A stretch of 64,000 bases of DNA, from contig JAFEUB010000770.1 of NCBI GenBank assembly GCA_024529925.1, positions 1,022,501 through 1,086,500 of the forward strand. The letters run 5' to 3'. The stretch comes from Ophthalmolycus amberensis (taxonomy: Eukaryota > Chordata > Actinopteri > Perciformes > Zoarcidae). Each line of letters begins with the position of its first letter. The stretch's first letter is position 1. Under the pieces are notes generated by a model, which worked only from the letters and a program-made list of their open reading frames with translations, had not been told where the DNA came from and searched no databases. Made by a program: the position numbers and the translations under genes. Positions 28,554 to 42,640 of this stretch are shown piece after piece.

Positions 28554-28880
28554 GTCAGTTTTCCAGCGATCACCATCCTGTCTCGATGTTGTTTCAACCC
28601 CTCAACTGTGTGCTTTTGCCCTCGGACGCTGGAAGTAATTCAATATGAAAACATGCTTTTCCTCACGATCGGGCTCTTAACTGTGTGTGATCTTGTGAAT
28701 GTTTGTGTGTGAATGTTTGTCTAAATGAAGTTTCGCTTCGCTAATGAGTCCCCACCAACAAGCAACCGCCGCCCATCTCTACCTTCCACCACTCCCTCGC
28801 TCTCTTTCTCTGTGGAATACTGATCAAATCAGCACAATTTGATAGCCATTGGCTTAATGCTCACAAAAACACTCACACAA

Positions 28881-28911
<31 letters not shown>

Positions 28912-29914
28912 GAGCTCACTGTCGCACTTTTTGCCAGCACAACTCCTCTACAGAATGTTTATTTGTCTTCTGACTCCACTCACCGTGAGCGCCGAGCAAC
29001 CATGGCTCACTTCCAACAACAACACCCAGTGTGTGTGCGTACATGCTGGCATACATGGATGGATGTGTGTGTGTGTGTGTGTGTGTGTGTTAAGAGCTGT
29101 GGGGTTTGTTTACAGTGTTGAGAGCCACACTTACACACACTAACATGTGTACAGAGTCTCAGTTCAGTTCAAACTGACTCAGCTCTCTTGGCGTTCCTCA
29201 GACTGGCTTCTGATGGATTTTGGCCAACCAAATGTTTCATTTTTCACTCAACCTGATTCCGAAGCGAGAAAACTGTTTGAAAAACTTGTAAACGTGTAAA
29301 GCGACTGCATGTTGACCAAGTTTTGTTTGTTTGCAGCTCTTCCTCCTACCTGCAGATCTTTCAAAACCCGGGCCAAATAATAAAAACTATTTTTGAAAAC
29401 CATCCATAAAAATGTGATCCTAAAAAGTTAGTGTTTGTTACATTCAGCTCAATACAATGATTCCTTTTCACCTGGTGTCAACATAGATCCTGGGAAATAA
29501 GATTATATCTACATTTTTGTAGCATGCCCAATATTTGTTACAATACACGTGAGATTAAAAGACACTGTTGTGGGTCAAAAGTCCAGTAACACATTCAAAT
29601 CCACAACATATCATAATGCATAACATCATATGTCTATTAACAGGATTTCAATTAATACATGTCGATATACAAGACTTTAGTTGCATTCTACATCGGTATC
29701 TCATTCTCCTCCCCTTAAATTTAAGCAATAAAATCCAGCTACACCAATTGAAGATGTCTGTTAGCGAAGAAACTCTAAAAGTAATGTCGGTGATTGTTGT
29801 GGTTTTGTAACAACTCACCAAACACCAGTCGCACTGTTCTGATGCAGAGAGCTGCATTACTTTGTCCCTATCAGGTGTTGTTTGGTGTACTAACTCTTGG
29901 TCTTCCTTCTCCAG
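28554..29914. other. ebf1 intron (1361 bp)
   Basis: (CA)n near 28881-28907 and (GT)n near 29065-29090; the rest is unique AT-rich sequence. No additional exon was seen. Confidence 0.85.
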
Positions 29915-30041
29915 TTGATCACGCCGCATGCCATCCGGGTGCAGACGCCTCCCAGACACATCCCCGGGGTCGTTGAGGTCACTCTGTCTTACAAGTCCAA
30001 ACAGTTCTGCAAAGGCACACCTGGAAGGTTCATATACACAG
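29915..30041 (+). CDS. ebf1: ebf1 exon (IPT/TIG domain, second half)
   Basis: This 127-nt exon has acceptor ctccag and donor gtaggt and encodes 42 codons plus one base. The peptide starts LITPHAIRVQTPPRHIPG and continues with VVEVTLSYKSKQFCKG and TPGRFIYT, completing the IPT/TIG domain. CKGTPGRFIYT matches remembered EBF1, where EBF3 has CKGAPGRFVYT, which supports the ebf1 assignment. The preceding exon ends at a codon boundary and this one begins on one, so the join is phase 0. The 7.2-kb intron that follows separates IPT/TIG from the helix-loop-helix exons. Confidence 0.95.
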
Positions 30042-30387
30042 GTAGGTCCACTGCACACACACACGCACATAAACGCACATACAACAACACATGCACATGC
30101 TCTTGATTTAAGTATTTCATTTCATTTTTACATATATAAGAAATATTGACAGTGGGTGTTTGTGTCTGCATATGTGAATAGCGTCTATGAGTTGCAGTTC
30201 ACTCTCCGGCCAGACAGTGTTGAACTAATGACTGCAGATTAGTCAACATTAACGAGCCACACTCGTTAGAATGCTGCCATAATCAGAGCCTCGTTAAAAC
30301 CAGCTACAATTAAACAGTCTGCTCTTTATAGCTCTCCATACTGAAACTATTAGTGAAATCATCCAGAACACCCAGTTTACTAACACA

Positions 30388-30432
<45 letters not shown>

Positions 30433-30563
30433 ACTCATATACAAACACACAATCTTGGAAAAAGAGTGTGTAATTTCTGACCGGATTGTTGACTGTGAAT
30501 AAGCGTTTTCCTGCTGAACTCAGTCGAGGAGGAAAAGCAGAGAGAAATGCAGAAGAAAGCATG

Positions 30564-30625
<62 letters not shown>

Positions 30626-33600
30626 CATTTGGTTTGCACATGCATGTGGCAATGGATGGAGGTGATGTGATGTCTGGTATTGATCCGCTCAACATGGCTC
30701 CATCACGCCGTAACAATGACGTCATTCCCAGAGAGAAAAGACAAACAGCTGCTGTATAAATTCTTTGGTGACATTTAATGACCAAACGATAAAGATGAGG
30801 ATTTAAACCTTATCAATAGAGATGAAAAAACTCACCATGAATAAATTGTCACTTTTTATGTTGCCGTCAAGTTCATGAAAGCTTTAATATCTCCTGGAAA
30901 AAAAGCTATAGAAAGTGATGAGTTTTGTGTTTCAAGACTCAGCTTTAAAATTGACTCAATGTGCTTCAAGTAGCATGTAAAGAATGATATTTTTTTTTAA
31001 AAGACATTAAAATGCAACAACAGTAAAGAAAAAGGAAAACAGGGAAGAAGATGCTGAGCAGTTTGGCTGATTAGACAAAGAAAATAGCTCCACCTACAGG
31101 AACTCATTCAATAAAGTCAAATGTGAGGAAATGGACTTCACAATACTGAAACATGAGCAATGAGAGAAATCAAACAGACGCAGAATATTGTTTTTTGTCT
31201 TAAATGTCTTGCTGAAGTTCGAAAGACTGAAACAAGTCAACTGGTTTTTCTTTGGGCAGTGTGAGTTGTGCTACGTGTCGCTACAATGTGCCCGGTCTGT
31301 AGTTTCTTCTGGTACTCTGCCTGTGTGCCTCCTTCGATGGTCTTCAGTCAAAACATCTTTGGTCTGACCCTGAGGCCAGCCGGCTGGTAATTGGTCCGTC
31401 TGGTGTCTAACTGCATCCCCTATTGGGCGGAGATGACCCCCCGTGACCTCCCCATTGGCTGATCGCTTCAACATGTGACCCAGGAAACGCGATCCGTTGC
31501 TGCGGTCGCCTGACCCCGCCTCAAGCTCGACTTCTTTCTGGAAGTCGCCTGTGAAAGGTCACGGCGGTGGAAGCCGATTGGCTGTTGAGGTTTTGCAGCG
31601 CTTCATAGCTGCGGTTGCCTCTGGGTGTAAGGACCGAGCAATTAAACACACTCACTATGCAACAACACACAACTTAAACACACACACACACACACACAAA
31701 GCCACCCTTGCATCGGGTCGTGTCGTACCACACACACTTTCAAACAGGGGCAGGAGTTGAAAGTAATTGTAAATCAGAGAGATATGAGGGAAAGATGGTG
31801 AGTAGTCTGGTAAACAGATGGTTTACTACACACACACACACACATACACACATAGTGCCGTATGGCTGCTTCATCGGCATGGTGGGAAAAATTAGCATTC
31901 TCAACATCACACACTCCTATAAAAATACAACAGTACAAAGTGACAATCAACAAATGCTCTCACACACACAGACGTTACACATGCACACACACACACAACG
32001 TGCGTACTATATGCACACACTCACATTTGTAGAGCTGATTTATTGTCAATGCAGCTGCATGAGAAAATTAATTTCCCAGTCGTGGAGAAACCTTCAGTGA
32101 GCGATAAAAAGGCGTCACAATTTTGGACTTTTTTCTCTTTTAAGAACAATTTAAAGTTCATTTTGCAGACACAGAAAAAGAGAAATAAAAAAGATTGAAG
32201 AATAGGGGGAGAGCGAGACAGTTAAAAGACAGAGAGACGTAAAAAAAAGAGAGACAGAATGGTGGACTTTTAAAACCAGATTGTAAATTATTGATCCGCT
32301 CATAAGTGGATCACACATGTACCGATACACACATGTACATACACACATATACACGCACACAGAAAGTCCCTGAGAGAAGTGGAGCCAGAGAGAAAGAGAT
32401 CTCATCTCATAAGAGGAAGAATGAAGCAATAATTCAGTGGTATTGAACTGCTGGCTGGCCAGAGAATCGATCTCAGCACACCTCCTCTCCTCCACCTCTT
32501 CTTCTCCTTTTACATCAGCCCTGTCTGTGCTTTCATCCACCCAGCTTCGCCCTTGTTGTTTCTCCCTTACCCGCCTTTGCTCTCTTTTGTTTAAACACTA
32601 CCAAAAGATAACTAGAACGACGTCACCATGGTACAGTATAATTTAAGCACATACGGAATCGTAGACATGCAGCATGCTTTTTCTCTTTGCCACTTCCCCC
32701 CTACTTTTATTCTGATGGCCTCCTTCTGTTCACATCGTGAAACAGGAGTGGAGGGTCTGTCCTCATGAAACTTCTATGAGTATTGATCTGTGGGCAGCTC
32801 TGGACTCTGGGAGGAAGAGCCAGGCTGGAGGGAGAGTGATGGAGGACTGGATGGATGAATGGATGGATGGATGAAAGTGGCAGAAGGTGTAGTTAAGAAA
32901 GAGGGGGGAGGAGACGGAGCAGGAGAGAGGGAGGATGGGGATGGAGAGGAGAACAGAAGGGATTAGTGCGGAGATGCTTTCCTGGGCAGCATGGTGGCGG
33001 AATGAGTCAAATAAAACAGGTTCAAGCCTCAGTGTCACCAAATCCTCTGCTGAAGTGTCTTTGTTTGATGGTCAGGATGTTGTGACAACACATCTGTGGA
33101 CATTTTAAGATTTTAGGAAAAGCAAAACTTGCAGGAAAATAAGAAATGAGGAAAAAGATACTGACTTGTCTCTGTGAAGCAATGGTATCATAGACATGCT
33201 GCTAGAAAACACTCCTAACTAGGATCGTCTTACATGTGTAGGACTGGACGTGTGTATTTGGTGTTTGCGCGTGTCAGTGTGGCTATTGTTTCCGTGGTGG
33301 ATGCACTATGGCTGGTGTTAACCAGCCTTTTACTGCTGATGTGTAATCAATTGGATGGCTTTTGCTGCATTGATACGATTTCTGTTTCTGGGCAGAAAGA
33401 AAACCACCAAAGAAATCTTTGGAGAAACCTGACCTTTTGTCTTCAAAGTGCACACACACACACACACTCTCTGCCATTAGCCTCCACACACACAGACCCA
33501 CACAGACCCATCAACACACACGAACATTCACATACCATCCGATGATTTAAGGAGCATATTGTTCTATTAATAAAGAGTCGGTTGGAGACACTTTAGGCCT

Positions 33601-33648
33601 AAGGCATCGAAACTACTCTAGGTCATCCTGTTATGTACATAATGTGTA

Positions 33649-33649
<1 letters not shown>

Positions 33650-33740
<91 letters not shown>
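33650..33740. repeat. (TG)n microsatellite with TAGG break
   Basis: Two TG arrays separated by TAGG and followed by GAGTGAGTGAGAGTG. The 55146-55220 array has the same internal arrangement. Confidence 0.95.
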
Positions 33741-33742
<2 letters not shown>

Positions 33743-34402
33743 TGAGTGAGAGTGTCAGTGTGTGTTATATTAGAGTTGGCATCGTTTAAACGTCTCCAGA
33801 GATGAACAGAGCGTGTGTATCTGACACTGGCAGTTAATTCTGACAGTTGATATCCCACCGACTGTTCGGCATCTGTTTTTGTAGTTTTGTTTTTCTCAGC
33901 TGAGTTTAGCTTTCCTTTTCTTTTTTTTGGGGATGGTTTAACAAATGCTCTCTTCTCCTCTCCTTTCTCCTCTCACCTCTTCTCTCAGCTGAATTGTATT
34001 CTTTTAGTCTCCTTTTCTTCTCCATTTAGCCCTTACTTCACTTTCTCCGCTGTTCTCCTCGACCTAACTCCTCCAGACCAATCATGGTGATGTAATTATC
34101 ATATATAAATCATAATTTGTCCAGAGAATTTTCATCTAAGTATAAGTTAAACATCTGGTATTTTCACAGCTGACAATTTATGAAGTTATGTTGCTAACAA
34201 ATTGAGTGGTTCAGGACATAACGGAAACCAGAAACATGGGTGTGATGTGATAATAAAACAGACCTACATATAAAACACATGCACACACACGCACGCTAAA
34301 AGAAACTAGAAAACAACACATAATACATTCAGCTGCAAGTAATTTATCAGTGTTGGATGTGGAAAGTACCAAATATTACTCCAGCTGCACACTTGGACAT
34401 TA

Positions 34403-34411
34403 CACACACAC

Positions 34412-34457
<46 letters not shown>

Positions 34458-34536
34458 GCACCCCACACCTACATCGCTTCATCGAGTGCAGCTTCCCTCC
34501 CTCTTTCTTATTTTCTTATTCCCGCCCTTCATCTGT

Positions 34537-34591
<55 letters not shown>
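34403..34591. repeat. Pair of (CA)n microsatellites
   Basis: (CA)n at about 34403-34453 and again at about 34540-34591, separated by 85 bp of unique sequence. They create His-Thr open frames. Confidence 0.95.
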
Positions 34592-34595
<4 letters not shown>

Positions 34596-35116
34596 CACAT
34601 GCCATAACTTTAGCATAGGGGGTTCAGTAATGGGGTGAAGACACATGTTCAGTACAGAGAAAGAAACACACACACAGTACTATAACCATCACTCTGACTG
34701 ACAGAGCTTTCAGAGCCCGACTTGATTGACACACTGATCGGATAAAGACTCGAGAAGAACATAATTGCAACATTAAAGCGAACACTAAGCATTCTTTAAG
34801 ACCCTTTGAATCATACCCGCAGTCTCATTGTCATGCAGATGCTTTTGACACCGTTACTTATTCCACCATGTCTATCCGTCTCTCAACACTTGCATGTTGT
34901 TGGGCTGCTACTTTTGATCTCAATAGTAGAACAGCAGTGTTCTAGTTTGAAACAGTTTGAAAGGTCATTTCACCCAAACTATTTCCTCATTTACCTCACA
35001 TGGTATTAGTTTAGACCAGATATTTGACTTTTCAGTCGTGAAAATTATTTTCTTTGAGGCAAATCACTGTCAATATCCACAAGCACAAATAATATCAACC
35101 CGTGAACGGGTGTGGT

Positions 35117-36227
35117 CTTTTGAGAGTGCTTTCACATCGCTCCACGCAGAATATCTCTGCTCGCGAGGATGTTTTTAGCTCTTGACTTCACTACATCTCA
35201 GACTTAAATATTCTACATTTGTCTGACAGGTTTTGTTAATTGTCAGACAGTAGAGGCTGATCAAATGCAAAGCATATTAATAATAGCGTTTTGAAATACA
35301 ATTATTCAATTGTGTTTCTTTTGTAAATAGACTGGAGTCTAGTTGCATGGATTGAATTAAATTCACTTCATCATTCTATTACATACAGTGTGGGTTTGAT
35401 AGTCAAACCTCTTGTGATAAAACAGCTCAAGGAAACTTTTTGATTTGAATGCATAAAAACCTAATCATATTATATTAATGTGTGTCAGTGTTTCCAGAAG
35501 TTAACAGAACAATTGTAGTTTTATATACTCTGAACAAGAATTTGGACCCTGTCATGGTTCTGGAGACAAGATTAGGATCGACACATTTCTACATTAACTG
35601 TTTGCCGAGTGAGTTCCCAAACTTAAATCACTGACAAGTAATTAGTGGATGAAAAAGCATTCAGATCCTTCACTGCAGTAAAAGTACTAAAAACCACACT
35701 GATGAAACAATCCACTACGAGTAAAATACCTGCGTTCAAAAACCTTAGTACAGTAAGTCAGTTCTCAGCAGAACGTCAAGTACCAAAGGTAAAAGTACCC
35801 GTGCAGTAAAATGGTTCTTGTCAGTGTTTTACTATTATATCTGATTTATGCTTGTACTGTCAGTACAGTACAATATTTACCTCTGAGACATGGAGGAGTA
35901 GTATTTAGTGGCGGATTGAAAACCACCTTTATCAGGCCACCTAGCGTCTGTGTCGGGAGTGATATCTGGCCAATCCAAAAAATGAGGATTGTAACCAATC
36001 TAATCTAGTGATACAATGGTGACCGGGTCCGTCTACTTGCTGTCAAAAAAACAACAACACTCGTGAGCGAGCAGGTGAAAGCTTTGCGAGCAGAGGAGCA
36101 GTGATAGGAGTCGTGCGACAGGGGGACACTTCTCGCGCTCAAAGCATGGTTTTCCCCTCGCAGGCTTCAATTTTGCTCTCGCGTGCAGAGATATTCTGCA
36201 CGGAGTGATGTGAAAGCGCTCGCAAAG
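35117..36227. mobile_element. Transposon-like segment bounded by 50-bp inverted repeats
   Basis: The left arm (35117-35167) and the reverse complement of the right arm (36178-36227) share a 44-bp core with 39 identities by eye. The core includes GCAGAATATCTCTGC and GCTTTCACATC. The segment is about 1.1 kb and has no transposase frame. It contains another dispersed-repeat fragment at 35650-35870. It is consistent with a degraded non-autonomous DNA transposon (hAT-like size and arms). Exact ends and target-site duplication were not resolved. Confidence 0.5.
35650..35870 (+). mobile_element. Teleost interspersed-repeat fragment (AAAAGTAC type)
   Basis: CATTCAGATCCTTCACTGCA, GTAAAAGTACTAAAAACCAC, ATCCACTACGAGTAAAATAC and CAGTGTTTTACTATTATATC occur in the order I recall for a very common fish repeat. 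A fragment that appears to be the other end of the same family lies at 61965-62215. Confidence 0.5.
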
Positions 36228-37227
36228 TCATTTGCGTGCGCGGCTGTTTGAGTTGCATACCCGTGACCCGTCTCATGTATACGTCATTCTTGTGTCTTTT
36301 ATCGTCATATGTGATGTGAGACGTCAGTTTTGAACACAGTTAAGTTGTAAAATCCTATCACACCACAGAGCGTCTTTCCTGCCTGGCTACTTTTGACCAT
36401 GTCATGCTATTATCCTGCATTGCTCTGTGTACGACAGCAACTTTTAAAAAGTGGACAGATTCGACTCACAAAACAAAGCTCAACTCGGGTTCACAAACAT
36501 TTAAGGGGAAGTTTAAAGTCACACCAGCAGCCTCCCAGAACATCCAGTGCAATCCCCTCAGCTCTACAGTATATGGAACTTCATAGCATCTTTCAGCGCT
36601 TTGTTTTGGTTTCATGGCCCTCAACTTAACAATTTTGGTTCCCCGAGTTGTTTCCAAACACAGCAGGCAGCTGTTTTCAGGCAAAGAAAACTTGATAGAT
36701 ACACTACCAGTTCCAAACCACAGGCAGACTAAATGAGCAACTAGCTGCTGAACAAAATTAAGCATTTAGCAGGAGCTGAGCTGGTGGAGACCAAAGCCGA
36801 GTTAAAATAAAGTGAATATCGGACCAAAAGAATGCTGATGTTGCTCTGTATCTGCTAGATAGGCAACTGTTTGCTATCAAGTTTGCCATCTGAACTTAAA
36901 AGGTGATAATAACTCACTGTGGTGTTCACAGCTTGTTTCCGCTGCCCTCCGTACTGGATGCTCTGTACTGCCTCACTCAAAGGTCCCATGAAATCACTTT
37001 TGGAGTGACCACAGTTATTGAGTCATGAAAGAAAGGCGAGACGATTCAAATATTTGCGATGACTTCATTGGTTGGAGTTTTCAGTCACACCCACCAGTGC
37101 GGCATTAGGTGACCACTGAAGAAGCACAGTTCTCCAGAGTTTTCCCGGAAGTTGAGATCTTTATGCAACTTGTGTGGAATCTGCAGCATGTAGCTCGAGG
37201 AATTGACAATAAAACCACATTTTTTGA

Positions 37228-37401
<174 letters not shown>

Positions 37402-39767
37402 TAACTGGACAATAGTAGAATGAGCAAAGCTCCATCTCTTGCTTAAGGGCGCTTAAAAAAACACAGACACTGTAGCTCGTACACAGATCAAACCAGCAAC
37501 TTCTCAGTTGACACTGAGTTGCTCTGCTATCAAAGACGAAGCACACAGAGATGTACACACATTAATTCAAAACACCAAGAACAAAATCATTTTGTGTTTA
37601 TGTTTGATTTGTTTGTTTTGTGTGTGTGTTATTTTTATATTTCTAAGCAGAAAATGTGTTTTCAAATCTCCTGTGGGTTGTCTTTTTACCTCTTCGTGAA
37701 CTCTGCGTGTGTGTGAGCTGCTTAAACCCGTTTACAAGATGCGTTTCAATCTGCTCCAGATCAGAGAGTCATATTTGATTATTTGTTTATCAGCTGGAGA
37801 TCAAGCAGCGTGTTTAAAAGATCAGCAGATGTAAACAATTATCACCAAAAGACGAGCGCGGCTTTGATACCAAATCCTGTCATCATGATCTGTACATGCA
37901 GGGGGAGTTTTCAAAGTGCGTGTGTGTGTGTGTGTGTGTGTGTGAGCATAGTTTCAAACTAGAACTTACCTATCTGGGTGGGCAGGGTCATAACCTTTTG
38001 AGCAGCTGCTGTTGATTGGCTCCCGGTCCCCTCTGGAGCTGGTCCAGGACTGGCTGGCTTTAATGATGTGCTGTGACATCATTAAAGAGTGGGCGCTGGT
38101 CATGATGCGATGATGTTGCTATGATGCGACGTCATCACCGTCGTGCCGACGCCCCGGCTCCTGCTCATGCGTTAGCAATGAAATGTGCACTATCACTGTG
38201 TGAACGTGTTCAACACATCACACTTCAAATGTTGTGAGGACTGTGGATCCGTAGTCACGAGCATTTACTGCTTTCCCGTGTTTACAGTATACTGTACTTT
38301 ACATTTTAGTCTTTTTCAGCCACCTTGTCGTCTAAATTCTGGTATTAAAACTTACAGTCATGTTGGGAAACAGGCTAATTATAATAAGGGTAATTTGACT
38401 GAGATATAGCTAATAGTTATATTTGGTTTAAAAAGTGTATTGTTTAAAGGATCAATACAATGAAAAAGATTAAGTATTACAGATTGTTACAACGTTTATG
38501 GTTCGGATCTCTTACAGATGATATATTTAATTATGTCAACAGATGAGGTAAGACATTCATTTAATTAGTTAAATGGTGTAGTGTGGTCAAATTCAGCCCG
38601 GTATCCTCAGAATTATGCCCATATTGGCCGATTACACAGCTCAAGGTTTACGACCAGCGCCAATGCAGGAAGTAGTGTGCTTTAATGCTGCAAAACTATT
38701 GATTATTAAGACATCAGAAAATTTAAGAAAAATGTCTTGTTTTTGTCGTACCAACCTATTCAATTTACTAAAAAGTGAAGACATGGAAAGGCAGCAAATT
38801 CTCATATTTTAGAAAATAGACCTTGAGTTGAAAGGCTTGTTTTTGTGTGCCAAATGAAACACTGTGGGACGATTCATACAATCATCCCATCGGCTATCGG
38901 TCTGATGACTGATAAGCCTCTGGGGGCCACAATCTATATTTCTGGGGTTCTTGTGCCGCCTGCAGATATCCGGGCCAAGACTTCCTCTTCTGTGCGCTGC
39001 TTGTTGTTTACAATTCGATTAGCAACTTGAGATGCAAGACCGGAGTATGAGTTGAGAGATGACGTGTACAACACTTCTGTCTACATTTGGTGGTATTTTC
39101 CAAACAAGCTGTCATTTTATGGTCAAAAACACAGATACAAGATTCAGTAAACTACGTCGTGTTCAAACACACATAATTTACATAATTTCATGCAGCAAGT
39201 GTGATACCATAAGTCATGTTAACTCCACCTTCTCGTAAAGTCTGAGTCAGAGCAGAAGGATTGACTCATGTTTTCATGCATAAACACACACACACTCTGT
39301 TTGTGAGAGCTTTACCTCCTCCCCACTGTTGTTAGATTTATTTATACAATGGATAATTTGATCCAAGCAATCTAATTGGTCAGAACTGCATTTTGTTCAT
39401 TCAATGAAGCATGCTGGGAGTGTAGACAAATAAGTGGTTGCTGTACTAGTTGGCTATTTTTCTTGGTTGTTGTTATTGTCATTATTATTATTATGATTAT
39501 GATGATTCATATTATTATTATTACTGTTATTATGTTTTGGGACTCCACTCCACTATATAGTTCATAATTAGGCCAAAATACCCACTATATGACATTTTTT
39601 CCAGTGAGTTCACTTTTACTGTAACATTTTATTAGTGGCAAAAAGAATCGGAAAAAAATATAGTTTCATCTCAGTTTAAGCAAACACATTTTCTTTTGTG
39701 GCTGTGCTTGTCGGAATAAATAAAACAAATTAGCATATTACTTGTACTAAATGGGTCCATAAATACC

Positions 39768-40130
39768 TTAAAAACCTAAAACGTACATCACTTCGGACCC
39801 CAGTTCACCATTAAGCACTCCAATATAGTTTAAACAATAATGGCACTGTGCTTTTATACACCTATTTGTATTATTCTTATTCCAATGGATAACCGCTGGA
39901 TAACGTCCTGTCCGTGGAGAAAAGCCTTCAGTGCCGTTCTTTGAAGAAATGCTCTCCAGTTGAGATATAAGTGATGCTTCTGCAGCATCCACCCTAACCT
40001 CTTTAGAAGCCACCATTGTTGTTTAGAGCGAACAGTCGGCTCTCTGTGTCGTCTCTCACACACCTAAGCCACGTTGTTGCCAGTAGCTCGTTGTTGGTCC
40101 GTGCTCTGGCTTACCGGAAACAAATGAATT
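39768..40130 (-). pseudogene. Transposon-derived ORF fragment, degraded
   Basis: On the - strand an open frame of 82 codons (starting at 40016) contains EASLISQLESISSKNGTEGF and then SPRTGRYPAVIHW. From memory this peptide and the upstream DNA (GGCAACAACGTGGCTTAGG) belong to a widespread teleost mobile element whose product is often annotated as a RecQ/helicase-like protein. Only the N-terminal part remains. It lies inside an ebf1 intron in the opposite orientation. Function is unlikely. Confidence 0.45.
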
Positions 40131-40447
40131 AGTTGAAGCCTGACAAGATAAAGCTGCTGGGAATCCAGTAGCTGGATCAGTGCCAAATGTAGAGTTACTT
40201 CCAGAGCTTTTCCATCATGACAAGATTAGGAGCATGTTCTTAGGGAGCACGAGAACTGAAGAGTCAGAATTCAGATTTTAATTCAGATTTCAGACACTTT
40301 CCCTGATGACATGAGTTAGACATGTGACTGTTTCACCTTCCTTTTGCTGCTAAACTGTGTGGTGCTGTTCATGCTCTCTGTTTAGAACAATGTTCCTCTT
40401 ACATGTTTGTTTCGTGTGTGTGTGTGTGTGTGCGTGCGTGCGTGCGC

Positions 40448-40479
<32 letters not shown>

Positions 40480-40589
40480 CAGTATATGTATTTGACTCAT
40501 GGTTGGTAATGGTGGATGCTGGATGCATGTAGGAGCAATGTGAAAATATTATTTTGTGTTTGTCTTGTGTGTGAGGAGGTGTGTGTGAG

Positions 40590-40626
<37 letters not shown>

Positions 40627-42378
40627 TTTGATATACCGGGCGTTGTGTTTGGCACCACACACAAACTGGCCTGCTTGTTGCGGGTATCGATCAGCCCTTT
40701 TATTGAAGTTATTTGAGTTTGTTACAAGCACCATGAAGACACAGACAGACAGACGGGGCAGTGGAGTGTATGAGAGGATTACCAGTGGACAGACGATTCT
40801 ATAATTGTTCAGTGAACATTGAGGGGAGTTTGCTGCCACACACACACACACACACAAATACACACAAACACCAGTGTTCAGCAGCCAGTTTGTGTCACCG
40901 TGATCTCATCAGCATCCTTCCATATGTGCACAGACAGTTACTGTATATAGTGAAACACAAATGCACAGTGAACCCTAAAAACATAGAATTGGACTCTTTG
41001 AAGTCACATTGAATAATTTGGGACATTTAAGTGTTGGAAAATCAGGGACTTTTCTGGGGGACTCCAGCTGTTTTTTGCCCCAATTACACACTCCCAGACC
41101 TGGAGCTTCTCAGTACGACCACAAGTATTAAGAATGTTGCAAAGTTTCTTGTTAATTGTACTAAATGTTTGCTATAAATGTAAATATTCAGTAGCTTCAA
41201 AAAACTCAAAATGTTTGGTTTTTATTCTCCAATCTGCTGCTAATCACCTGTGTGGGCGATTGGCCAGTAACTCAGAGAGCAAGAAGCAGAAACGCTTCTC
41301 TGGATGCACAAAGAAATCAATCACTTCTTTGGCTTGTAGTTCTTCATTGCAGCAAAAAAAAAGGCAGAATAAAAAAACCCAGCAATGAAAGATAATAACC
41401 TCTCAAGTTTTGGAATATTTCTCAAAGTTAATGAATGAAAGGGGATGTTTTTGCTCAGATTTCACTCTTGCAGAAAGGTTTTACCTGCACCCTGAACCCA
41501 GATTATGTCAGTATGCTTTTGTGTGTTTCCATCTTTCTCTTTTTTTTGTTTGTGCATAAAAAACCTGAGCAAAAACAAATAGAAAAATATCGCAAAATTA
41601 AAAAAGAAATCGGTCTAGTTGATATATCAATAAAACAAAATGTAACAAAGTGCACTGGAAAGATGTTTATCAAACAAATCAAGCATGTGACTTGATTGAT
41701 AAATGAATACATAAAACAAACAATGAAATGACACATTGCTGTCATGCGTTCCACACGGTTTCCCATCATTTCTGAGTTGACTGGTCCTCTTTAGAGTTGG
41801 TCATCTCTTCGCCTCTTCTTGGCTTACAATTGGCGTCTCCTAATATTCACACAACAGTAGTGGATGGATACATGCATTCTTTTTCATTTTCCTTTGAAGA
41901 TTTTCAGGGAATTTGGTCTAAATATTTTTTATTTCAATGGAAACTTGACTTGTGATATCTAGAAAAGTGAAGCACAATAAATCACTCTATTAGTGCAGCT
42001 AAAGTCAGATTCATTCAGTTATACTGGATGTTATTATTTCCCACAATTACATTGTGGAATATTTAAGTAATGGCATGTTGTTTACAATTATTTCAATATA
42101 ACAGGAAATCCTCACTGACAACATACAGAGCCACTATATATACTTTGAAGGAATGATTGTGTGCAGAAATGTGCAGACCTTTCCCAGTGAAAGGTTTGAA
42201 CGCTTGACCAGTGTGCGTCACCCACGCTCGACTGGTGACTTCCTTTGGTGACTCACTCAGCTGACATGTATTCAACTCATTGTGATGACGTCATTGTTCT
42301 GAGGTCATGACATCAACATCACCAAAATGAGTAATTCTGGTGATGCAGACAGGGAACCTGAGAACTCTCTCTCTCTCT

Positions 42379-42387
42379 ATATATACC

Positions 42388-42468
<81 letters not shown>

Positions 42469-42478
42469 TGTATATATA
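42379..42478. repeat. (TA)n array containing a 56-bp perfect palindrome
   Basis: TA repeats are interrupted by symmetric CAGTG and CACTG. CAGTGTATAT at 42431-42440 is mirrored by ATATACACTG at 42461-42470, and perfect complementarity extends over 42423-42478. It would form a long cruciform or RNA hairpin. Confidence 0.9.
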
Positions 42479-42603
42479 CTGTAAATGTTCACCAGTGAGG
42501 AGAGATGAAATCTGAAACCACACATTCTAACACTATCGCCCATCATATTAGCAGAAAATGTGTGTGTGTCAATATTTGTATGAATATATATATATATATA
42601 CTG

Positions 42604-42606
<3 letters not shown>

Positions 42607-42638
<32 letters not shown>

Positions 42639-42640
42639 CT
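42607..42640. repeat. (TG)n microsatellite following (TA)n
   Basis: About 15 TG units directly after a short TATATA/CTGTATATA segment (42585-42606) that resembles the palindrome edge 120 bp upstream. Confidence 0.9.

Noticed and set aside
31271..31760. GC-richer stretch with open frames on both strands
   Set aside because: Inside an ebf1 intron, no domain recognised, composition explains the open frames.
37430..37550. Possible tRNA-derived SINE (AAACCAGCAACTTCTCAGTT)
   Set aside because: Only a short tRNA-like stretch; no A and B boxes could be placed together with confidence.
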